The translations under genes were made by a program, and so were the position numbers. Under the pieces are notes generated by a model, which saw only the letters and a list, made by a program, of their open reading frames with translations, ran no database searches and was not told the DNA's origin. Positions 6,071 through 12,467 of a DNA stretch of 19,597 nt are shown here, in pieces (positions within the stretch are counted from its first letter, which is position 1; each line of letters begins with the position of its first letter). Source of the DNA: CAYRZF01 sp964428805 (GTDB taxonomy: Bacteria > Methylomirabilota > Methylomirabilia > Rokubacteriales > CSP1-6); assembly GCA_964428805.1 (NCBI GenBank), contig CAYRZF010000041.1, positions 1 to 19,597 on the forward strand, in the 5' to 3' direction.

Positions 6071-8761
6071 ATGGCCAAGTGCGTATATTTCTTCGGGAAT
6101 GGCAAAGCGGAGGGCTCCTCTCCGATGCGGAACCTGTTGGGGGGAAAGGGATGCGATCTGGCCGAGATGACGAATCTCGGGATTCCGGTTCCCCCGGGCT
6201 TCACCATCACCACCGAGGCGTGTGTGGAGTACTTCAAGCGGAAGAATCGGTCCCCGGATGGCTTGTGGGACGAGGTGCTGGGCCACCTCCAGCGCCTCGA
6301 GTCCACGCTGAATTTACGCTTGGGGGACCGGGAGCGATCGCTTCTCGTGTCCGTGCGCTCGGGCGCGCGCGTGTCCATGCCGGGCATGATGGATACGGTG
6401 CTGAACCTGGGTCTGAACGATCAGACCGTGATCGGTTTGGCCCGACGGACCAAGAATGACCGCTTCGCGTGGGACTGCTACCGGCGCTTCATCGCCATGT
6501 TCGGCGACGTGGTGCTGGGACTGGAGCGATCGGCTTTCGAGCGCCTCCTCGACGAGACCAAAGCCGGAGCCGGAGTACAGACGGATCCCGAGGTCCCTGC
6601 CGAAGCGCTGATGGACCTGGTGGCGCGGTATAAGGGGATCGTGCAAGAGAAGACGGGACGGGCGTTCCCGCAGGATCCTCTCGAGCAGCTTCGCCTGGCC
6701 GTTGACGCGGTCTTCAACTCTTGGAACAACCCCCGCGCGGCCGCTTACCGGCGCATCCACGGTATCCCGCACGATTGGGGAACGGCGGTGACGGTGATGG
6801 CGATGGTGTTTGGAAACCTGGGGGAAAACTCTGGGACCGGTGTCGTGTTCACCCGAGACCCCGCCACCGGCGAGCGCCGCTTTTTCGGTGAATTCCTCGT
6901 CAACGCTCAGGGGGAAGACGTCGTCGCCGGGATCCGAACCCCCGAACCCATCACCGTGCTCAAGGCGCGGGCCCCGCAGGTCTACGACGAACTGATTGCG
7001 ATCAAGGACCGACTGGAACGCCACTACCGGGACATGCAGGACATCGAGTTCACCGTCCAGGAGGGCACGCTGTACCTCCTTCAGACGCGCTCGGGCAAAC
7101 GGACGGCAGTCGCCGCGGTGAGGATCGCCGTCGAGATGGTGCGCGAGGGCCTCATCGACAAGGACACGGCGCTGCTCCGAGTGGAGCCGGGCAGACTCAA
7201 CGAGCTCCTCCACCCGATTTTTGACCCCACCGATAAGGCGCGCGCGATCGCCAAGGGAGGCCTGCTGGCCAAGGGGCTCCCGGCGGCGCCCGGCGCCGCC
7301 GCCGGGCGGGTCGTGTTCGACGCGGATCGCGCGGTCGAGTGGGCAAAGGGTGGACAGAAGGTGATCTTGGTGCGTCCGGAGACATCTCCCGAGGACGTCG
7401 CCGGCATGCATGCGGCCCAGGGGATTCTCGCGTCGCGAGGCGGTCGGACCTCGCATGCCGCGGTGGTGGCGGTCGGGATGGGGAAGTGCTGCATCGTTGG
7501 CGCAGGAGACGTCTTCGTGGACGAGGAGCGTCGCGCGTTTCAGGCTGGCCGGACGATCGTTCGCGAAGGCGACATCATCTCTCTCGACGGCACCAGCGGA
7601 GAAGTCTTCCTGGGTGCTATCGAGCTCATCGAGCCCTCGATCAGCGGAGAACTGCAGGTGCTCCTGAAGTGGGGGGACGAGCGGCGAACGCTTGGCGTCC
7701 GGGCGAACGCCGACACGCCCGACGATGCGATGAAGGCCCGGCAGTACGGCGCCGAGGGGATCGGGCTCGTGCGGACGGAGCATATGTTCTTCCAAGCCGA
7801 GCGGATCCCCATCGTTCGCGAGATGATCATGGCGAAGGACACCCTGGCGCGACGCAAGGCCGCCGAGCGCCTCTTGCCCTTCCAGCGCGAGGATTTCATC
7901 GGCATCTTCCGGGCGATGGACGGGTTGCCGGTCACCGTTCGCCTGCTGGATCCGCCGCTGCACGAGTTCTTGCCGCGCTATACCGACCTCCTCGAAGAGC
8001 ACACCCGACTCGATGCGCTCCGGATCAACCCGGCGCGGCTGAAAGAGCTCGAAGAGATCATGGTGAAGGTCCGGGCGCTCCAGGAGTTCAACCCCATGCT
8101 GGGGCACCGCGGCTGCCGTCTCGGCATCACGTTCCCCGAAATCTATGACATGCAGGTGCGCGCGATCATGGAGGCCGCCTGCGCCGTCACGCGGGAGGGA
8201 GTCAGGGTCGAGCCCGAGATTATGATCCCGCTCACGGGCACGGTCGGGGAAATGAAGTTGACGTATGAGATGACGAAGGCGGTGGCGGACGCCGTCCTGG
8301 CCGAGACGGGGATGACAGTGAAGTATCTGATCGGTACGATGATCGAAGTGCCGCGGGCCGCCCTGGTCGCGGACCAGATCGCCCAGCAGGCGGAATTCTT
8401 CTCGTTTGGGACGAACGATTTGACCCAGATGACGTTCGGCTATAGCCGGGACGATATCGGGAAGTTTCTCCCCCACTACCTCGAGCACGAGATCTTGCCG
8501 GTCGACCCATTCGTGATCCTGGACCAAGAGGGCGTCGGAGAGCTGGTGAGGATCGGCATCGAGCGGGGACGGAAGACCCGTCCGGGGTTGAAGATCGGAA
8601 TCTGCGGCGAGCACGGTGGGGAGCCGGCCTCGGTTGAGTTCTGCCACCGGGTCGGGATGACGTACGTGTCCTGTTCCCCTTTCATGATTCCGATCTCTCG
8701 CCTGGCGGCGGCTCACGCCCGAATCAAGGAGGAGCGAGCGCGGGAGGTCACCAATGCCTGA
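6071..8761 (+). CDS. ppdK: Pyruvate, phosphate dikinase
   Basis: The product (896 aa) interconverts pyruvate + ATP + phosphate with PEP + AMP + pyrophosphate, in the cytoplasm. The domain order is the standard one. The N-terminal ATP-grasp region starts with YFFGNGKAEG, the GGKGCDLAEM motif and a VSVRSGARVSMPGMMDTVLNLG stretch. The central phosphohistidine domain has GGRTSHAA (catalytic His462). The C-terminal PEP/pyruvate barrel includes GLVRTEHMFF, MLGHRGCRLG, FSFGTNDLTQMTFG, and the catalytic Cys845 in GICGEHGG. Length is typical (about 870-900). Two departures from the common consensus are Arg459 where many PPDKs have Met, and CSPFMIPISRL where CSPFRVPIARL is usual; neither removes a catalytic residue. 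GGAGG precedes the ATG at 6071 by 2 nt, which is tight, but no better start exists. The last 8 bases overlap the next gene. Confidence 0.97.
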   Translation: MAKCVYFFGNGKAEGSSPMRNLLGGKGCDLAEMTNLGIPVPPGFTITTEACVEYFKRKNRSPDGLWDEVLGHLQRLESTLNLRLGDRERSLLVSVRSGARVSMPGMMDTVLNLGLNDQTVIGLARRTKNDRFAWDCYRRFIAMFGDVVLGLERSAFERLLDETKAGAGVQTDPEVPAEALMDLVARYKGIVQEKTGRAFPQDPLEQLRLAVDAVFNSWNNPRAAAYRRIHGIPHDWGTAVTVMAMVFGNLGENSGTGVVFTRDPATGERRFFGEFLVNAQGEDVVAGIRTPEPITVLKARAPQVYDELIAIKDRLERHYRDMQDIEFTVQEGTLYLLQTRSGKRTAVAAVRIAVEMVREGLIDKDTALLRVEPGRLNELLHPIFDPTDKARAIAKGGLLAKGLPAAPGAAAGRVVFDADRAVEWAKGGQKVILVRPETSPEDVAGMHAAQGILASRGGRTSHAAVVAVGMGKCCIVGAGDVFVDEERRAFQAGRTIVREGDIISLDGTSGEVFLGAIELIEPSISGELQVLLKWGDERRTLGVRANADTPDDAMKARQYGAEGIGLVRTEHMFFQAERIPIVREMIMAKDTLARRKAAERLLPFQREDFIGIFRAMDGLPVTVRLLDPPLHEFLPRYTDLLEEHTRLDALRINPARLKELEEIMVKVRALQEFNPMLGHRGCRLGITFPEIYDMQVRAIMEAACAVTREGVRVEPEIMIPLTGTVGEMKLTYEMTKAVADAVLAETGMTVKYLIGTMIEVPRAALVADQIAQQAEFFSFGTNDLTQMTFGYSRDDIGKFLPHYLEHEILPVDPFVILDQEGVGELVRIGIERGRKTRPGLKIGICGEHGGEPASVEFCHRVGMTYVSCSPFMIPISRLAAAHARIKEERAREVTNA

Positions 8762-9641
8762 CCTCCAGGGGGTGTTCATCCCGGTCCCGACTCCTTTTCG
8801 TGGAGAGGAAGTGGCCGTCGATCGCTTGAAGGCCAACCTGGCTCGCTGGAACGAGACGGCCCTGGCCGGCTATGTGCTGCTGGGTTCCACGGGGGAGTTT
8901 CCGCTCCTGACCGAGTCGGAAAAGGATCGCGTTCTCGTGGCGGCGCGGGAGGCCATCGGACGCGAGAAGTTCTTTATCGCCGGAACGGGGACCGAGTCCA
9001 CCAACGGCACGATCCGCCAGACCCGGCGCGCTGCAGAGATCGGGGCCGACGCGGCGATCGTCATCACCCCGCATTACTACAAGAAGGGCTTCTCGCAGCC
9101 CGCCGCGCAGATCCGGCACTACCTCGCGGTGGCGGAGGCCTCCCCGATCCCCGTGATGATTTATAACTTCCCCCAAAACACCGGCATCAACCTGGAGCCG
9201 GAGACGGTAGCCCGGATTGCCGAGCATCCCAACGTGTGCGGGATCAAGGATTCCTCCGGGAACATCGCCCAGGCGGCGCAGATCATCCATCAAACGCCGA
9301 AGTCGTTCCACGTGCTGGTCGGGGCGGCGTCGGCGCTGCTACCCTCGCTGACACTCGGCTCCTCGGGAGGGATCCTCGCGCTCGCGGTCATCGCGGCCCG
9401 GGAACATTGCGAGGTCTATGCGCTGGCCCGGCAGGGACGCTGGGACGAGGCGCGGGAGATCGTGTACCGGATGCTGGCGGTGGATTGGGGCGTCCACGGC
9501 TGCTACGGGATCGGAGGCCTCAAGGCGTCCCTGGACCTTCTCGGATTTTACGGCGGCCCGTGCCGGCCACCGCTGTCCACGCCGGACGGTGACGCCATCG
9601 CTGACATCACGGAATTGCTGGCTACAGGGGGACTTCTCTAG
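8754..9641 (+). CDS. DapA/NanA-superfamily lyase, 4-hydroxy-2-oxoglutarate aldolase-like
   Basis: The product (295 aa) is a class I (Schiff-base) aldolase of the dihydrodipicolinate synthase superfamily. Seen: LGSTGEFPLLTESEK, the family's GxxGE segment; Tyr137 in MIYNFPQNTG; and Schiff-base Lys165 in GIKDSSGN. From memory, the wording of several parts tracks mammalian HOGA1 more than DapA: GEFP, the GTGTEST region, and near the C-terminus GIGGLKASLDLLGFYGGPCRPPL against HOGA1's LK..MD..GYYGGPCRAPL. HOGA1 splits 4-hydroxy-2-oxoglutarate into pyruvate and glyoxylate. The gene overlaps ppdK by 8 nt (ATG at 8754), so it is co-translated with an enzyme that consumes or makes pyruvate. DapA function cannot be dismissed, since asd lies downstream in the window, but asd is in another operon. 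The pyruvate-dependent lyase class is certain; the substrate is not. Confidence 0.82.
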   Translation: MPDLQGVFIPVPTPFRGEEVAVDRLKANLARWNETALAGYVLLGSTGEFPLLTESEKDRVLVAAREAIGREKFFIAGTGTESTNGTIRQTRRAAEIGADAAIVITPHYYKKGFSQPAAQIRHYLAVAEASPIPVMIYNFPQNTGINLEPETVARIAEHPNVCGIKDSSGNIAQAAQIIHQTPKSFHVLVGAASALLPSLTLGSSGGILALAVIAAREHCEVYALARQGRWDEAREIVYRMLAVDWGVHGCYGIGGLKASLDLLGFYGGPCRPPLSTPDGDAIADITELLATGGLL

Positions 9642-9734
9642 CGGTGTTTCGAGCGCCGACTTGGCCGGCGCCATCTGGGGGGAGGAATCGGAAGTGGGGA
9701 ACCCCCCTCCGACCAAGCTAAGGGAGGGAGTTCG
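9642..9734 (+). promoter_or_regulatory. Leader of the former ilvBN-ilvC operon with competing pairings
   Basis: This 93-nt gap between the aldolase gene and the ilvB remnant holds no gene. A C-rich run with CTCC (9702-9710) can pair either with the upstream G-run (GGGGGGAGG, 9677-9685) or with the downstream purine tract AGGGAGGGAG (9721-9730), which is the ribosome binding site of the ilvB remnant. The two pairings exclude each other, as in an attenuator-like switch. I found no T-box motif, no clear promoter hexamers and no regulatory leader peptide. The pairing could be a by-product of low-complexity purine/pyrimidine sequence. Confidence 0.3.
9653..9671 (+). terminator. GC-rich hairpin after the aldolase gene, possible weak terminator
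   Basis: GCGCCG (9653-9658) and CGGCGC (9666-9671) form a 6-bp perfect stem with a 7-nt loop, 11 nt after the aldolase stop. No T-run follows, so intrinsic termination is doubtful. It may instead protect the mRNA end or belong to the ilv leader. Confidence 0.3.
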
Positions 9735-9779
9735 GTGAAACTCTCAGGTTCGCGAATCTTTCTAGAGTGTCTGAGGTGA
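9735..9779 (+). pseudogene. ilvB: ilvB remnant: first 14 codons of acetolactate synthase large subunit
   Basis: A GTG at 9735, behind AGGGAGGGAG (9721-9730), begins the short frame MKLSGSRIFLECLR followed by TGA at 9777-9779. This closely resembles the usual start of the acetolactate synthase large subunit, whose N-termini read like MKLTGA.ilveCLkreGVe..FG. The normal protein is about 560-590 aa; everything after residue 14 is missing. Immediately after the break, in another frame, the end of ilvN begins. The order ilvB-ilvN-ilvC is the expected one, so the fragment sits exactly where ilvB should start. The evidence is the peptide match plus position. A match of 14 residues alone would be weak, but the adjoining ilvN tail makes it convincing. 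Confidence 0.72.
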
Positions 9780-9958
9780 CCGCTATCGTGGAGCTGCTTC
9801 GCCCCTTCGGCATCCAGGAGGTGGTCCGGACGGGGAAGGTGGCCATTGCGCGCGGGCCGAAAAGCCGGGTTCGGAAGGTGGAGGAGAAACTCGGGAAGGG
9901 CAAGGAACCCGCTCCAGCCTCGAAGGAGCCTGCCCGAGACATCGGTTTCGAGGATTGA
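9767..9958 (+). pseudogene. ilvN: ilvN remnant: C-terminal end of acetolactate synthase small subunit
   Basis: This 63-codon frame reads SEVTAIVELLRPFGIQEVV then RTGKVAIARG. That is the characteristic end of the acetolactate synthase regulatory subunit (IlvN/IlvH), where 'iealielLrPfGI.EivRTG.vAlaRG' closes the C-terminal domain. A normal IlvN has about 160-175 aa with an N-terminal ACT domain; here roughly the first 110-130 residues are gone. A Lys/Pro/Glu-rich tail follows the RG, as in many IlvN proteins. The fragment lies just before ilvC, the normal place. It overlaps the ilvB remnant, whose TGA (9777-9779) overlaps a GTG at 9776 in this frame, so a residual peptide of about 60 residues could still be translated. 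It cannot fold as an ACT domain or activate a synthase. Confidence 0.8.
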
Positions 9959-9974
9959 CGAGGAGGGTCTCAAC

Positions 9975-10979
9975 ATGCCAGCGAGAATCTACTACGATCA
10001 GGACGCTGACCTGGGCCTGCTCCGTGGGAAAAAGATCGCCGTCATCGGCTACGGGAGTCAGGGGCACGCCCACGCCTTGAACCTGAAGGACTCGGGCCAG
10101 GACGTGGTGGTTGGGCTCTACAAGGGTTCAAAGAGCTGGCCGAAGGCGGAAAAGGACGGGGTCAGGGTGGCCACGGTGCCGGAGGCTGCCCAGATGGCCG
10201 ACGTGATCATGATCCTCCTGCCCGACCAGAGCCAGCGTCAGGTCTATGAGGAGTCCATCAAGGGCGGCCTGGCGAAGGGAAAGACCCTGATGTTCGCCCA
10301 CGGCTTCAACATCCACTTCAACCAGGTCGTGCCACCCCCCGATGTGGACGTGTCCATGATCGCGCCTAAAGCCCCCGGCCACGTCATGCGCGACCTCTTC
10401 ACCCAGGGACCCGGCGTCCCCGCGCTTCTCGCGGTTCAACAGGATGTCTCCGGGAAGGCAAAGGACGTGGCTCTGGCCTACGCCAGGGGCGTGGGCTGCA
10501 CCCGGGCGGGAGTCATCGAGACCACGTTCAAGGAAGAAACGGAGACGGACCTCTTCGGAGAGCAGACGGTGCTCTGCGGCGGAGTCTCCCACCTGATCAA
10601 GGCCGCCTTCGAGACCCTGGTGGAGGCCGGCTACCAGCCCGAGGTGGCCTACTTCGAGTGCATGCACGAACTGAAGCTGATCGTGGACCTCTTCTACCAG
10701 GGTGGCCTGGCGTATATGCGCTACTCGGTCTCCGACACCGCCGAGTACGGCGACTACACGCGCGGCCCTCGGGTGATCAGCGAAGCGACGCGAGCCGAGA
10801 TGAGGAAGATCCTGGCGGAGGTGCAGTCGGGACAGTTCGCCCGGGAGTGGGTGCTGGAGAACCAGGCCAACCGGGCCCAGTTCCTGGCCATGCGGAAGCG
10901 CGACGCGGAGCATCCCATCGAAGAAGTGGGCAAGCGCCTCCGCTCGATGATGACCTGGATCAAACCGCCCAGGATGTAG
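9975..10979 (+). CDS. ilvC: Ketol-acid reductoisomerase, class I
   Basis: The product (334 aa) converts 2-acetolactate (or 2-aceto-2-hydroxybutyrate) to the 2,3-dihydroxy acid, the second common step of valine, leucine and isoleucine synthesis, using NAD(P)H and Mg2+. Seen: the Rossmann motif GYGSQG at 25-30; the cofactor loop GLYKGSKSW at about 47-55, whose two Ser suggest NADPH; FAHGFNIHF with the catalytic His; and the Mg-binding region TETDLFGEQ. The knotted C-terminal domain carries FECMHELKLIVDLFYQGG and SVSDTAEYGDY. The length is standard for class I. The start ATG at 9975 lies behind AGGAGGG (9961-9967), 7 nt away. The gene immediately follows the ilvN remnant (16 nt). Its substrate would normally come from the AHAS whose genes appear deleted here. 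psd begins 9 nt downstream. Confidence 0.97.
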   Translation: MPARIYYDQDADLGLLRGKKIAVIGYGSQGHAHALNLKDSGQDVVVGLYKGSKSWPKAEKDGVRVATVPEAAQMADVIMILLPDQSQRQVYEESIKGGLAKGKTLMFAHGFNIHFNQVVPPPDVDVSMIAPKAPGHVMRDLFTQGPGVPALLAVQQDVSGKAKDVALAYARGVGCTRAGVIETTFKEETETDLFGEQTVLCGGVSHLIKAAFETLVEAGYQPEVAYFECMHELKLIVDLFYQGGLAYMRYSVSDTAEYGDYTRGPRVISEATRAEMRKILAEVQSGQFAREWVLENQANRAQFLAMRKRDAEHPIEEVGKRLRSMMTWIKPPRM

Positions 10980-10988
10980 AATAGAGGA

Positions 10989-11636
10989 GTGCGAGCGCGG
11001 ATCCCCGTTGCCCGAGAGGGCTGGCCGTTCATCCTCGTCCCCGCCGTAGCGGCGTGCATTGTCTGGGCGGTGGGATGGGGAAGTCCCGCGCCGACGGTTG
11101 GGGGGGGCCTCCTGGCGGGGCTCGCACTCGCGTGCCTGTTCTTTTTCCGGGATCCGGAGCGGACGCCACCGGCGGTTCCGGGCGCGGTCCTGGCGCCGGC
11201 CGACGGCCGCGTACGGGAGGTCCTGGAGCTTCCCGACCCCTTCGTGGGAGAGGCGGTGCGGGTGTCAATCTTTCTTTCCCCGTTGGACGTGCATGTGAAC
11301 CGGTCGCCCATCGCGGCTCTGGTGACGGATGTGGAGTACCGCCCGGGACGCTTCCTGGCTGCTTACCGCTCCCAGGCGTCCGAGCAAAACGAGCGGTGGA
11401 CGCTCAGGCTGCAGGGGGAGTTGGCGCGAGTGGCCGTCAGCCAAATCGCCGGGGTCATTGCGCGGCGGGTGGTCTGCCGCGCGCGGCCAGGAGACAAGCT
11501 GCGGGCGGGGGAACGCTTCGGTCTCATTCGCTTCGGTTCGCGCACGGATCTCTTCCTGCCCAAGGGAACGATGCTTCGCTGCCGGTCAGGGGATAGGGTG
11601 CGGGGCGGGGAAACCATTATTGGAGTGCTGAGATGA
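10989..11636 (+). CDS. psd: Phosphatidylserine decarboxylase proenzyme
   Basis: The product (215 aa) is a membrane-bound pyruvoyl enzyme that decarboxylates phosphatidylserine to phosphatidylethanolamine. It belongs to the short bacterial type (about 210-230 aa). Seen: the usual opening IPVAREGWPFI; one or two hydrophobic segments at about 13-52; FFRDPERTPP; ADGRVREV; FLSPLDVHVNRSP; and the self-cleavage region RFGSRTDLFLP, where Ser184 would become the pyruvoyl group. The start is GTG at 10989, 9 nt after ilvC; the Shine-Dalgarno site is poor (GAGG only one base away), but the family's N-terminal pattern begins here. The stop overlaps pssA by 4 nt (ATGA). The overlap places the two steps of phosphatidylethanolamine synthesis under coupled translation. 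Confidence 0.95.
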   Translation: MRARIPVAREGWPFILVPAVAACIVWAVGWGSPAPTVGGGLLAGLALACLFFFRDPERTPPAVPGAVLAPADGRVREVLELPDPFVGEAVRVSIFLSPLDVHVNRSPIAALVTDVEYRPGRFLAAYRSQASEQNERWTLRLQGELARVAVSQIAGVIARRVVCRARPGDKLRAGERFGLIRFGSRTDLFLPKGTMLRCRSGDRVRGGETIIGVLR

Positions 11637-12442
11637 GACGGCGACTGCTTGGGGGAGAGGGGCCCAGGGGTCCGCGGCGACGCCGGTGGCAAAGCCTCCG
11701 GGACAAGCGGCGGCGCGGGATTTTCCTCCTTCCGAGCCTCCTGACCACGGCGAACCTGTTCAGCGGGTTTCTGGCGGTGCTCCTGACCTCACACCGCAGA
11801 TACTCTGAGGCCGCCTTGGCCATTTTTGCGGCGATTCTGTTGGACATACTGGACGGCAAGGTCGCGCGGTTGACACACACGACCACCCAGTTCGGGCTCG
11901 AGTTCGACTCCTTGGCGGACATGGTGTCATTCTGCGTGGCCCCGGCTTTCCTCCTCTATGCCTGGGGGCTCTCGCATCTTGGTCGGGCGGCGTGGCTCGC
12001 TTCCTTTTTGTTCGTCATCTGTGGGGCACTCCGACTTGCTCGGTTCAACGTGCACTCCGCCCTCACGGATCGGCGCTACTTCGTCGGACTTCCGACGCCG
12101 GCCGCTGCCGGTCTCGCGGCCGCCACGGTGCTCCTGTTTTCGGAAGAGGAGATGTCCCGCTGGGAACTGTTGGCCATCAGCGCGGCCACGTACGTCGTGG
12201 CCCTGCTGATGGTCTCAACTTTCCGCTACTGGAGTTTCAAGGAGGTAGACCTCGCCCGGCGACACCCGGTTGGCGTCCTGCTCGTGGTGGTGCTGGGCGT
12301 CCTGATCGTCGCCAACGCCCCTTACATCTTGCTGTTCGCGCTGTTCGGGCTGTACGTGGTGTCAGGTCCCGCGCGCCGCCTCTGGGTGCGCAAGCCGGAG
12401 GGTGCGGTGAGCGGAGACGCGGAGCGGCACGACAGCCATTAA
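11633..12442 (+). CDS. pssA: CDP-diacylglycerol-serine O-phosphatidyltransferase (phosphatidylserine synthase)
   Basis: The product (269 aa) is an integral membrane enzyme that makes phosphatidylserine from CDP-diacylglycerol and serine, the substrate for Psd. The CDP-alcohol phosphatidyltransferase signature is complete: Asp74-Gly-x2-Ala-Arg79, Gly88, Asp92 and Asp96, within DILDGKVARL followed by FGLEFDSLADM. The catalytic helix is preceded by FLLPSLLTTANLFSGFLAVL and followed by several hydrophobic helices (about 6-8 in total). RLARFNV and GLPTPAAAG, typical of bacterial type II PssA, are also present. The N-terminus is strongly basic (about 28 residues rich in Arg). The ATG at 11633 overlaps the psd stop. 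The short C-terminal charged tail ends 25 nt before leuA. Confidence 0.95.
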   Translation: MRRRLLGGEGPRGPRRRRWQSLRDKRRRGIFLLPSLLTTANLFSGFLAVLLTSHRRYSEAALAIFAAILLDILDGKVARLTHTTTQFGLEFDSLADMVSFCVAPAFLLYAWGLSHLGRAAWLASFLFVICGALRLARFNVHSALTDRRYFVGLPTPAAAGLAAATVLLFSEEEMSRWELLAISAATYVVALLMVSTFRYWSFKEVDLARRHPVGVLLVVVLGVLIVANAPYILLFALFGLYVVSGPARRLWVRKPEGAVSGDAERHDSH

Positions 12443-12467
12443 CGGCAAGACATCGCGGGAGGACAGT

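Noticed and set aside
6314..8836. 840-codon open frame on the minus strand across ppdK and the aldolase gene
   Set aside because: Its composition is the mirror of GC-rich codons (many Arg, His, Asp, Gly, Leu), with no recognisable domain, and it lies wholly opposite well-defined genes. The same applies to the long minus-strand frames at 4231-5850, 13987-15585, 12237-13469 and 1765-2748.
9682..9760. Resemblance to the 3' part of a glycine riboswitch (the AAACTCTCAGG wording near 9739-9748)
   Set aside because: The conserved core and the partner strand of the aptamer are not found upstream, and the words are better explained as ilvB codons (KLSG).
9642..9974. T-box leader or leader-peptide attenuator for the ilv operon
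   Set aside because: No T-box consensus is present, and there is no run of Leu/Val/Ile codons in a short frame before 9735. Only the competing pairings are reported.
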